Assembly (NCBI GenBank): GCA_023390335.1
Contig: JAEWCZ010000024.1
Coordinates: forward strand, 124,001 to 188,000
Length of the DNA stretch: 64,000 nt
Direction: 5' to 3'
From: Bacillota bacterium
GTDB lineage: Bacteria; Bacillota; Clostridia; Acetivibrionales; DSM-1351
Of this stretch, positions 8,816 through 19,200 are shown piece by piece. Position 1 is the stretch's first letter. Every line of letters begins with the position of its first letter. A model generated the notes under the pieces. The model made no database searches and was not told where the DNA came from. It saw only the letters and a program-made list of their open reading frames with translations. The position numbers and the translations under genes were made by a program.

Positions 8816-9862
8816 ATGAAAGCAGGAGTATTGCATGCCAAGGATGATCTTAGAATTGAAGAAATAGAAACTCCGATACCTGGTAAAGGTGAGGTTCTTG
8901 TAAGAGTGAAAGCGACAGGGATATGTGGATCTGATATTCCCAGGGTTTTAGGTGATGGAGCACATTTCTTCCCAATTGTACTTGGACATGAATTTTCAGG
9001 TGAGATTGCTGAAGTCGGAGAAGCAGTAACCTCTGTAAAGATTGGTGATAGAGTAGCAGGTGTACCTCTTCTGCCATGTCTTAAGTGTGAAGATTGCCAA
9101 AAAGGTAATTACGCATTATGCAAACATTATAGTTTTATAGGTTCAAGACAACAGGGTAGCTTTGCTGAGTATGTAAAAATGCCTGAAAGAAATGTTGTTA
9201 AATTTGATGAGAGTGTTTCATTTGAACAGGGAGCATTTTTTGAGCCGGCAACTGTAGCACTTCATGGCTTATTATGCGCTGACTATAAGGCTGGGGAAGA
9301 CGTAGCCATCTTAGGTGGTGGAACAGTAGGTATGTTTACTGCGCAGTGGGCAAAGATATTTGGCGCTAAGAGGGTTTTTGTCTTTGACATAGATAACGAC
9401 AGGCTGGCACTAGCAAGGAGATTGGGCGCAGATGTAACTATAAATACATTAGACAATGACTTCAGGCAGCAAATTGATAATTACACAAACAAAAGAGGTT
9501 TTGGATTTGTTTATGAAACTGCTGGGGTAGATATAACCATGAAACTGGCTTTTGAAATAGCAGCTAATAAAGCTGGAGTATGTTTTATAGGAACACCCAC
9601 AAAAGATTTGGTATTTACACCAAGATTATTTGAAAATATGAATAGAAAAGAGTTTAAGCTTACCGGTTCGTGGATGTCTTACAGTGCACCGTTCCCGGGT
9701 AAAGAATGGTTACTTACAGCACACTATTTCTCAACAGGTGCATTAAAATTTGATGAGAGTTTTATATTCAAAAAGTTTCCACTGCAAAACATTAAAGACG
9801 GGTTTGATATGTTTAAAACTCCCGGAAGTGTAAAAGGGAAAATATTGATTGTCAATGACTGA
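8816..9862 (+). CDS. Zinc-dependent polyol-phosphate dehydrogenase, GatD-like
   Basis: This 348-residue medium-chain dehydrogenase carries the catalytic zinc site CGSD and GHEF, the structural zinc cysteines in PCLKCEDCQKGNYALC, and the NAD-binding Rossmann motif ILGGGTVGMF. Several stretches resemble galactitol-1-phosphate 5-dehydrogenase (GatD) rather than generic sorbitol dehydrogenase: CGSDIPR, VPLLPC, FIGSR, FAEY, and GSWMSYSAPFPGKEW near the C-terminus. It probably oxidises a phosphorylated or free polyol to a ketose. It lies 18 bases after the kinase gene and is surely co-transcribed. The substrate is inferred from family resemblance only. Confidence 0.9.
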   Translation: MKAGVLHAKDDLRIEEIETPIPGKGEVLVRVKATGICGSDIPRVLGDGAHFFPIVLGHEFSGEIAEVGEAVTSVKIGDRVAGVPLLPCLKCEDCQKGNYALCKHYSFIGSRQQGSFAEYVKMPERNVVKFDESVSFEQGAFFEPATVALHGLLCADYKAGEDVAILGGGTVGMFTAQWAKIFGAKRVFVFDIDNDRLALARRLGADVTINTLDNDFRQQIDNYTNKRGFGFVYETAGVDITMKLAFEIAANKAGVCFIGTPTKDLVFTPRLFENMNRKEFKLTGSWMSYSAPFPGKEWLLTAHYFSTGALKFDESFIFKKFPLQNIKDGFDMFKTPGSVKGKILIVND

Positions 9863-9924
9863 TACAAGTATAAATAGCTTCGATGTCCAAGAATTTTAAT
9901 TCATTAGTTTAATAGGAGGTAAAA

Positions 9925-11256
9925 ATGGAATATTCACATTATTTGAAATGGTTGGTAGCAATGCAAAAACAGGGGATCCCAGTAGGAATTTATTCTGCTT
10001 GCAGTGCAAACGAGTATGTTATTGAAGCAGTTATGGAAAGAGCAATTACAAACAATGAATATGTCCTAATAGAAGCAACGGCAAATCAGGTAAACCAATT
10101 TGGCGGATACACAGGTATGAAACCTGCCGATTTCAGAGATTTTGTTTATTCTTTGGCTGATAAAATGAAATTTCCTAAAACAAAGATTATTCTTGGTGGA
10201 GATCATTTGGGACCATTAACCTGGAAAAATGAAACCTCAAATACTGCTATGGAAAAGTCTTGCGAATTACTTAAACAATATATATTAGCTGGTTTTACAA
10301 AAATCCATATTGATACAAGTATGCACCTGGCAGATGATGATGCAAGTGCAAAACTTGATACCAAGGTAATAGCTGAAAGAGGAGCTGTATTATGTAGAGT
10401 AGCAGAAGATGCATACCAGCAATTATTGAAGACCAACTCTACAGCAGTTCAACCTGTATATGTTGTGGGTAGCGAAGTACCTATCCCGGGAGGAAGTCAG
10501 GAAGAGGAAGAAGGAATCCAGGTTACAAAAGTAGCAGATTTTGAGGCTACAGTAGAAACCTTTAAGCAGGCATTTTATAAGCTTGATCTACAAAAAGCCT
10601 GGGAAAATGTAATAGCCGTAGTAGTTCAGCCTGGGGTAGAGTTCGGGGATGACACTATTCATGAATACAACCGTGAGGCCGCCAAAGAGTTATGTGAAGA
10701 TATAAAGAAGTATCCTACACTTGTTTTTGAAGGCCATTCTACTGACTATCAGACTCCTTCAGCACTTAAGCAAATGGTCGAGGATGGAATAGCTATCTTG
10801 AAAGTTGGTCCGGCACTGACATTTGCCCTAAGAGAAGCGCTTTTTGCACTTAATCATATTGAAGAAGAATTGTTCAGATATCAACCCGACATACATTTAT
10901 CCAATTTTATAAATGTTCTTGATGAAGCTATGCTGTTGCAGCCTGATAATTGGAAAAAACATTATCATGGTAATGGCGTAAAACTCAGGTTTTCGAGAAA
11001 GTACAGCCTTTCAGACAGATGCAGGTACTATCTTCCTGAAAAAAGCGTTAAGGACTCTATACAGAGAATGATTAGTAATTTGAAAACTGTAACAATTCCA
11101 TTAACATTAATAAGTGAATTTATGCCGGTTCAATATATTAAGATCAGAAACGGTGAATTGATAAACGACCCTGAAGCTTTATTACGTGACAGAATTATCA
11201 ATTGTATAGATGAGTATCTTTTTGCAACACAGGTTCATGAAATGTCAATTTGCTAA
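9925..11256 (+). CDS. GatZ/KbaZ-like tagatose-bisphosphate aldolase-associated protein
   Basis: This 443-residue protein is typical in length for the GatZ/KbaZ family. It shows family signatures IPVGIYSACSANEYVIEAVM at the N-terminus, LIEATANQVNQFGGYTGM, ILGGDHLGPLTWKN and VFEGHSTDYQTP. In Escherichia coli GatZ is needed for full activity of the catalytic aldolase GatY. No GatY homologue or 6-phosphotagatose kinase is visible here, so this protein may act alone on a ketose phosphate made by the neighbouring dehydrogenase and kinase. The start has a strong AGGAGGTAAAA site. The acidic HLGPLTW region resembles a metal-dependent TIM-barrel active site. Confidence 0.92.
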   Translation: MEYSHYLKWLVAMQKQGIPVGIYSACSANEYVIEAVMERAITNNEYVLIEATANQVNQFGGYTGMKPADFRDFVYSLADKMKFPKTKIILGGDHLGPLTWKNETSNTAMEKSCELLKQYILAGFTKIHIDTSMHLADDDASAKLDTKVIAERGAVLCRVAEDAYQQLLKTNSTAVQPVYVVGSEVPIPGGSQEEEEGIQVTKVADFEATVETFKQAFYKLDLQKAWENVIAVVVQPGVEFGDDTIHEYNREAAKELCEDIKKYPTLVFEGHSTDYQTPSALKQMVEDGIAILKVGPALTFALREALFALNHIEEELFRYQPDIHLSNFINVLDEAMLLQPDNWKKHYHGNGVKLRFSRKYSLSDRCRYYLPEKSVKDSIQRMISNLKTVTIPLTLISEFMPVQYIKIRNGELINDPEALLRDRIINCIDEYLFATQVHEMSIC

Positions 11257-11327
11257 TTTATTACTAACAAAATCAGCAACTATTCGATTATCTAATATAC
11301 AAATTAAAATGAAGAGGAGAATTTATT

Positions 11328-12341
11328 ATGAGTAACGATATTATTAATCCAGCATTGGTTCCACAGAGAATTTTACGAGGGGGAGACAAGATGCCCGGTA
11401 TCGGAATGGGCACCTTTGGTTCAGACAGATTTTCAGCAGAGGAAATCGCAGCAGCTGTAAAAGGTGCTGCAGAAGTTGGATTCAGGTTGTTCGATTGTGC
11501 TTCAGTATACGGAAATGAACATTTAATTGGTGAAGTATTCCAAGATGTAATTAAATCGGGTATTAAGAGAGAAGAACTATTCATAACTTCAAAGGTTTGG
11601 AATGATATGCATGGTAAAGGAGATGTGTTGCTTTCTTGTGCAAAAACTCTTAAAGATCTTAAGTTGGACTATATTGATTTATATTTTGTGCACTGGCCAT
11701 TTAGAAATTTCCATCCTAAAGGGGCAGCGCCTGATTACCATAACCCGGATGCAAGGCCATTCTCAATAGAACAGTATATGGAAACCTGGTATCAGATGGA
11801 AAGATTACAAAAAGCAGGCTATGTAAAGCATATAGGTGCTTCAAATATGACTATACCTAAATTAAAGGAACTTATCAAATATTGTTCTATAATGCCTGCT
11901 GCCATAGAAATGGAACTTCATCCATGCTTCCAACAGCCAGAACTATTCAAGTTTGTTCTTGAGCACGGAATTCAACCAATCGGCTTTTGTCCAATTGGCT
12001 CACCAACAAGACCTGATCGTGATAAAACAGCTAACGACTATGTAGACATTCAGGAACCTGTTATAGTAGAAATTGCAAAGGCTCATAATGTTCATCCTGC
12101 TGTTATATGTATTAAGTGGGCTGTTCAGAGAGGTCAGACTCCAATACCGTTCTCAATCCATAGAAATGAATATGCAAGTAACCTTCGTTGCGCAGTTGAA
12201 GATCCTTTAACTGAAGAAGAAATGAAGAAAATTGAGAGTGTAGATAAAAACTGCCGCTTGATTAAAGGACAGGTGTTCCTCTGGGAAGGCTCAAAGGATT
12301 GGACAGATTTGTGGGACTTAAACGGGGAAATCACAAAATAA
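11328..12341 (+). CDS. Aldo/keto reductase
   Basis: This 337-residue AKR-fold enzyme has the catalytic tetrad visible as Asp and Tyr in FDCASVYGNE, Lys in ITSKVWND and His in YFVHWPF. The C-terminal NADPH-binding segment PFSIHRNEYASNL is in place of the usual PKS. It would reduce an aldehyde, or oxidise a polyol, in the same operon as the GatD- and GatZ-like genes. One coherent idea is that it handles the aldehyde released by aldol cleavage. The first part (MSNDIINPALVPQR) is a short extension typical of clostridial relatives. The start has AGAGGAGAATTTATT. Confidence 0.92.
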   Translation: MSNDIINPALVPQRILRGGDKMPGIGMGTFGSDRFSAEEIAAAVKGAAEVGFRLFDCASVYGNEHLIGEVFQDVIKSGIKREELFITSKVWNDMHGKGDVLLSCAKTLKDLKLDYIDLYFVHWPFRNFHPKGAAPDYHNPDARPFSIEQYMETWYQMERLQKAGYVKHIGASNMTIPKLKELIKYCSIMPAAIEMELHPCFQQPELFKFVLEHGIQPIGFCPIGSPTRPDRDKTANDYVDIQEPVIVEIAKAHNVHPAVICIKWAVQRGQTPIPFSIHRNEYASNLRCAVEDPLTEEEMKKIESVDKNCRLIKGQVFLWEGSKDWTDLWDLNGEITK

Positions 12342-12372
12342 ATCATAATACTGCTATGCAGATGGAGGCTTT

Positions 12373-12804
12373 ATGTTAAAGGGAATCCCTTCAATTTTAA
12401 CACCCGAACTGTTAAAAACTTTAATGGAAATGGGACATAGTGATGAAATAGTAATTGCTGACGGAAATTTTCCCTCAGGAACATTTGGTAAAAAGGTAAT
12501 AAGGCTTGATGGTCACGGCGTTCCTGAAGTATTGGATGCTATTCTCAGGTTTTTCCCATTAGATCCTTATGTTGATAATCCTGTAGCTTTAATGCAGGTT
12601 GTTCCTGGAGATACGGTAGAAACTCCGATATGGGATGTTTACAAGGAAATAATAAATAAACATGAACCTAAGAATAATAGTATTGTAAACATTGAACGAT
12701 TTGCATTTTATGAGAGAACCAAAAGTGCTTATGCAGTTATAGCAACCAGCGAGGCTGCACTTTATGCAAACATTATTTTAAAAAAAGGCGTCGTAGTAGA
12801 GTAA
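12373..12804 (+). CDS. FucU/RbsD-family sugar mutarotase
   Basis: This 143-residue protein matches the RbsD/FucU fold. The signature MGHSDEIVIADGNFPS holds the conserved His and Asp, and FYERTKSAYAVIATSE is the C-terminal motif seen in FucU. Family members interconvert anomers of fucose or ribose before phosphorylation. It closes the catabolic operon, 31 bases after the reductase gene. Its presence implies that the imported compound passes through a ring-forming aldose or ketose, but does not identify it. Confidence 0.9.
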   Translation: MLKGIPSILTPELLKTLMEMGHSDEIVIADGNFPSGTFGKKVIRLDGHGVPEVLDAILRFFPLDPYVDNPVALMQVVPGDTVETPIWDVYKEIINKHEPKNNSIVNIERFAFYERTKSAYAVIATSEAALYANIILKKGVVVE

Positions 12805-12840
12805 TTCTACTTAAAAAATACTTCCCAATACTCTTTAGGC

Positions 12841-13046
12841 AAGGCGATTATAAGCTTTGCCTTATTCTTTTTATTAGCATATAGATTTGGTTGGAATATT
12901 GGAACAGCATCTATTATTTCGACTATTGTCGTAACTATTGCATTAATACAATAGGGATATTATTTTTTAAAGAGGAGATTAATCTTATAAGTATTGTTGG
13001 AATAATAATAAGTATAGTTGGTATCATACTTATAAATAAACGATAG
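12841..13046 (+). pseudogene. Remnant of a small multidrug-type membrane transporter (C-terminal part)
   Basis: Translation from AAG at 12841 gives a run of membrane-like sequence (KAIISFALFFLLAYRFGW, then TASIISTIVVTIALIQ), a TAG stop and then, after a frameshift, EEINLISIVGIIISIVGIIL and INKR stop. The end resembles the last helix of SMR/DMT-type efflux pumps (FKEE...GIILI). There is no start, one stop and at least one frameshift, so it is a dead fragment. It fills most of the gap between the sugar operon and the synthetase. Confidence 0.5.
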
Positions 13047-13066
13047 GGTAAATAAAATGGATTCTT

Positions 13067-13114
13067 AACGGCTTCAGGGATTATAGTATTTTCCTTGGAG
13101 CCGTTGTTTTTACG
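13067..13114 (+). terminator. Terminator upstream of the synthetase gene
   Basis: ACGGCTTCA pairs with TTGGAGCCGT across an AT-rich loop, followed by TGTTTTTA. It insulates the synthetase from upstream transcription. Confidence 0.6.
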
Positions 13115-13122
13115 CATTTTAA

Positions 13123-13151
13123 TTGACACTTGATACAAAAAATAATAGAAT
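13123..13151 (+). promoter_or_regulatory. Promoter of the hybrid synthetase
   Basis: TTGACA (13123-13128), a 17-base spacer and TAGAAT (13146-13151) make a near-consensus SigA promoter. It leaves an untranslated leader of about 140 bases before the ATG at 13300. Confidence 0.65.
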
Positions 13152-13299
13152 ATGGTTATAAATGTAAAATAGTGTCCGAATTTGCAATTTAAGGATATAT
13201 TTCGGGTATATCAAGTCATACAGTATATCAATAATTCAGTGGAAAATACCCCAAGAAAGTTTACTTAACATAGTCTGTACAATTCGAAAGAGGAATCAT

Positions 13300-16200
13300 A
13301 TGAAAGAACAATTAAAAAAAACATATTTAGAGTTCAAAGAAAATGAATTGGTGCAGGATATGTTTGAATATAATGCACTGTCAAATCCGGAGAAGATCGC
13401 ACTTATCACATCAAGCGGCATGGAATATACATATCGTGAACTAAATGAGAGAGCAAATCAGTTGGCATGGAAACTGATTAAATCCGGAGTCAAAGAGAAT
13501 GATTTAGTTGGTATTATGCCAAATAGGGATGAGAAAATGATTGTTGCTATCTTTGCTGTTTTAAAGGCAGGAGGAGCATACGTACCCATTGATCCCAACT
13601 ATCCTGCAGAGAGAATAGCTTCGGTTATTAGGGAATGTCAATTGAAATTTCTCATTGGCAACAAAGTTTTTGAGGGCTTTCATAACTGTTTTATTAACCT
13701 TGATTTGGGTAAAACCGAAATAGCAGATGGAACAATTAATCCCAAAGGCAAAGGCAGTAGGGATTCCTTAGCATATGTTATATTTACTTCAGGCTCAACA
13801 GGAAAACCAAAAGGTGTGATGATAAAGCAGGCTTCACTTCTGAATTTTATTTATGATAATAATAACCGAAAATTGTTTCAAAGTAGGAATGACAGGACTA
13901 TTTCATTAACAACCATATCTTTTGATATATTTGCTTTTGAAACTATTGTACCTTTATGTCTGGGGTTATCCGTATATTTGGCGGATGAGAAGGAACAGCT
14001 GGACGTATCGATTGTTTCTAACAAAATTGTAAAGTATAAGATTACACATATTGTAAGTACCATATCAAGGTTGAAGGCGTTTGTTGAACACCCGGATTTT
14101 GCGCCTGCTCTTATCCAATTAACATGTATTATGGGCGGTGGAGAAAATTATCCGGTAGAATTGATGAAGTATCTACAGAGGCATACAAATGCGAGGCTGT
14201 ATAATCTATATGGGCCGACAGAGACAACTATATGGTCTACCGTCAAGGATATTACAAGGGAAAATAGTATTACGGTAGGCAAACCTATAGCAAATACGCA
14301 GATTTTTATAATAAATCCCGAGGGTAAGTTACAGCCCACTGGCGTGTATGGAGAGGTTTGTATTGCAGGACGTGGCCTTGCAGTCGGTTATCTTAATAAC
14401 CCCGGGGAGACCAACAGTAAATTTATCAAAACCCAAGAACTTCCGGAAATTACCTTATATAGAACAGGTGACAAAGGACGTTTGTTGGAAAATGGTGAAG
14501 TGGCTTTATCCGGAAGGTTAGATGACCAGGTGAAAATTCGAGGGTACCGGATAGAATTTGGTGAAATTGAAAATCAGGTCTTGGAAATTGAACAAATAGG
14601 AATGGCAGCGGTAAAGGATTATACAGACTCCAAGGGAAATAAGCAATTAGCTCTGTTTTATTCTTTAAAAAAGAGTCATGAGAAATCAAAATATGATCAG
14701 ATGTATGTGAGGGCTTGCTTAAGAAAAAAACTTCCTGAATATATGATACCCACATATATCGAAATGTTGGAGCAGATGCCATGTCTCATTAGCGGAAAAA
14801 TTGACCGCAGCAGACTGGAAGTAAAAAAAGCACAATCTCAAAAACAAGAAATTGGAGGTTGTGATTCAAATCTGGCAACAAGTTTACTTGCCATCTGGAA
14901 AGATGTATTGGATTCACAGAAAGTATCCATTAGGGATAATTTTTTTGATATAGGCGGTAATTCCCTGGCAATGATGGAAGTAAAGAAACGAATCTATGAT
15001 TTATTGGGTTATAGTGTTTCCATAATTCAATTATTTGAATACCCCACTATTGAAGCCTTAACTAATATGTTGAATAAAACCAATAAGAACAATAGGCTAA
15101 CTATAGAGAATAATCCGGTTGATACAGAAAATGAAGCAATAGCGGTCATAGGATTGGATTGCAGATTTCCGGGAGCTGATTGTCTTGATGAATTCTGGCT
15201 CAATCTTATATCGGGAGTAGAAAATATCACATTCTTCACGGATGAGGAACTTGAAGAAGCTAGGGTGCCTCGGAATATTTATACTCAAAATAATTACGTA
15301 AGGGCAAAAGGTTATGTTGAGAATGCTGAATATTTTGATGCAGATTTCTTTGGTTACTCATATAAAGAAGCAAATAGGATGGACCCACAACATAGGATAT
15401 TTCATCAATGTGTTTGGCGAGTATTGGAAAATGCCGGTTACAACCCGTATGAATATGAGGGAAGGATTGGGTTGTTTGCAGGCAGCAGTTCCAACTTTCA
15501 ATGGATGAGCCGTTTTCTTCAAAGTGATTCCATGGACTATTTTGAAATGATGACATTAAATGATAGGGATTTTCTAACAACCAGAATTTCATATAAATTA
15601 AACTTAAAAGGTCCAAGCTTTAATGTTCAAACAGCTTGTTCCACTTCATTAGTAGCAATTCACCAGGCCATTGATGCAATACGAAGAGGCGAGTCAGATA
15701 TGGCCATCGCAGGAGGAGTCTCTATAACCTACCCAAGAAAAAGCGGATATCTTTGGCATGATGGAATGATTTTCTCAAAAGACGGGCATTGTCGTCCGTT
15801 CACAGAGGAAGCATCAGGAACGGTTATGGGCAACGGATGTGGTGCAGTTTTGCTTAAACCTCTTGGAAAGGCACTTATAGATGGAGATCGTATCTATTCT
15901 GTTATAAAAGGTTCCGCAATAAACAATGACGGAAGTGATAAAATTGGATACACTGCGCCTGGAATATCAGGACAGAGAAAGGTTATAGAGAGTGCACTTG
16001 CACAAGCTGGAGTGACGTCTGACGAAATCAGGTATGTTGAGGCACATGGAACTGGAACTTTGTTGGGCGATCAAGTAGAATTTGAAGCATTAAGACAAGC
16101 CTTTCAAAGTGATAAGGCAGGGTTTTGCGCCATCGGATCTGTGAAAGGAAATATAGGACATTTAGAGGTGGCGTCAGGTGTAGCAGGTTTTATTAAGACA

Positions 16201-19200
16201 GCACTTATGTTACAAAACAGAGTGATTCCTCCGTTTATAAATTTTTTAAGTGTTAACCCACAGATTGATTTTATTGAAAGTCCTTTTTATATAAATACAG
16301 AGTTAAAATCCTTTGATGCAGATGATGGAGTAATGCGGGCGGGAGTAAGTTCGTTCGGTATTGGTGGAACCAATGCCCACATCATTCTTGAAGAACCACC
16401 TCGTTATTTAGAAACTGAAAGGGAGGACGATCTCAATCTACTTTTATTCTCCGCTAAAAGTGAGACTGCCTTGATGAATACATCAAAAGCCGTTACTGAT
16501 TATATTGTTGAGAATCAAAAACTAAATTTATCCGATGCCGCATGGACTCTACAAATAGGAAGAGGACATTTTGAATACAGAAAGGCTGTTATAGTCTCCA
16601 GACCTGATTTCTATGAAAATAACTCGGATAAGCTCATTTACCATACTGGGTATAAACCTGCTAATCTAATGCAGACCTTTGTTGTGATAATGCCTGATAT
16701 GCAAAACTATTATAAGTCCATGGGGAAAAGCTTTATCAATTCGGGAAATGACAATATACCAAAAATATACCGGATATATTTTAAGGAAGTGGTTTCATAC
16801 CTTGAATTAAGTCTTGGGGATGATTTTATGGCTTTTATTCAAGAAGATAAAGAGTTTGATGTAGATAAAACCAAGATTTTTGAACGTCTATCGGTATTTG
16901 CCTATGGATATTGTCTTACCAAAACCCTGTTTGAGTTTAGCGATTTGCCGGCAGCCTTTTTGACAGCGGATATTGGCAGATTAAGTGTTATGGCGGTACT
17001 TGATGTGATTGCTGTGGAAGAGGCCATAGCAATGATATTAAGCGATGAACTGTCATCTATACCGGAAAATGTCACCTCAATCCCTATATTTTACAACAAG
17101 AGTGAGTGTGAGGAAAAGTATGGAGAATGTGTTTATATAGCATTAGATAGCAGTATACAGGATGAATATAGCTCCTTTTATAATGTCCTTGCACAAATAT
17201 GGTGTTCTGGCATTAATTTAAACTGGGATAGACTCAAAGGAACTAAAAGAAGACTAAGAGTTGCATTGCCCGGATATGTGTTTGATAAAAAAAGCTTTGA
17301 TAGTGAGGCATTGTTGCAGGATCAAAGAGTCAGGATTGATAATACCATGGTGGACAAAAATAAGAAACCCCACGAATTTACACAGGAAGGCATTAGAAAT
17401 GTTCTAAAGGATATTTGGTTGGAGACATTAGGAGTACAAGAAATAAATGATTCGGATGATTTTTTTGCATCGGGGGGACATTCATTAAATGCTATCATGT
17501 TAATATCAAAGCTAAAACATGAAATAGGTATAGAGCTGACTCTTAAAGATATTTTTGACTATTCCCAATTTCAGAAGATGGTAGACCGGATCTGTTCTAA
17601 TTTTGAGAAACTGGGAACAAAACAGATGCTAAAGCCTACTGAAGAAAAGGATTATTATCCAGCTTCCTTTGCTCAAGAGCGTATATACGCGGTTAATGGA
17701 TTATTAGGCGATGAACTCCCATATAACGTGTCATCAGTATACTATCTAAATGGTAGCTTAGACTTAAAAAGGCTGGAAACAGCTTTTGTAAAATTAGTAC
17801 AAAGACATGAAGCTCTTAGGACAAGCTTTAATATACAAAAGGGCGAAGTGGTACAAATCATTGATGAACAGTGCAGGTTGGACATCCAATTTATAGATGC
17901 AAAAGAGGAAGAGGCAGAGGGAGAGCTTTATAAAGGTATACAAAAGTTTGACCTGGAAAAGGGGCCTTTGTTTAGGGTCAAAGTCATTTGTGTCTCTCCG
18001 GAAAAACATATCCTTTTGATAGACATGCATCATATCATCGGCGATCAAACTTCGGTTGATATATTGCTGAGAGATTTTGGTGATATATACTCCGGGAGAA
18101 ATCCGGAACCGCTGACCATACAATATAAAGATTTTTCACAATGGCAGAAAAAGCAGGCTGAAATGCAAAGCTTTGCAACTCAGCTTGAATATTGGAAAAA
18201 CGAATATGTAGACGGTATACCCGTTGCAGAACTCTTAAGTGATTTTCAAAGGCCGGCTTTTATGGGATATGCCGGGGCTTCTATTTCTTATAAATTTGAT
18301 AAGGAATCTTCTGAAAAGATAAACCGGTTTATAAATAATCATAAAATTACACCTTATATGCTGATGTTTTCGGCATTTAGTATAATGCTTTCTATATATT
18401 CAGGGCAATCGGATATGGTTATTGGTACTGCTATTTCAGGACGTCGTGACCTTGAGCTAAAAGCTGTAGTTGGTATGTTTGTAAATATATTAGCCCTTCG
18501 GGTTAAAATCGATGCTGCCATGCCAATAAAAGCTTATCTAAAATATATCAAAGGTAAATTAATAGAGGCTTATGAAAATCAGGACTGCCAGTATGATGAG
18601 CTTCTCAATGAGCTTGATGATAGACGGGATTTATCAAGGAATGGATTATATAATGTGTTGATTAACTATATAACTGTAGATATGGACGCTGTAGCAATTG
18701 ATGGTTTATCTGTCGTTCCAAAGTACCTGAATGAGAGATATACAAAAACAGATCTGGCTTGTGATATCATTGACGAAAACGGTAGATACACGGCGGTATT
18801 TGAATATTCAACAGCGCTATATAGACAGGAAACAATAGAAGCCTTATCTCAAAAATTTAAATATATATTAATGTGTTTGATAGATAATGAAGATCAAAAA
18901 ATAGAAGGATTAACTTTAGTCAGTTCAGAAGAAGCAGACTGGCTTGTACACCAATTAAATAATACCAACAGTAAGGCCCCTCTGGAAAAAACGGTAATTG
19001 ATATTTTCGAAGAATGCGTGGAGCAAAACGGTACGAATACTGCGATTGTGTGGAATAACCGACATATAAGTTATTTAGAGTTAAACAGTATGGTTAATAA
19101 GATGGCAGAAAAGCTGTGGGAGAGAAATGTCAGACATAAGGATAGAGTGGCTGTTTTACTGGAACAGGGCCTTTTACAGCTTGTGAGTATTCTGGGAATC

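Noticed and set aside
14450..14782. Minus-strand open frame of 110 residues inside the synthetase gene
   Set aside because: It lies wholly within a well-supported coding region, has no ribosome site and no domain. The same holds for other frames opposite the synthetase, such as 15260-15616 and 17794-18123.
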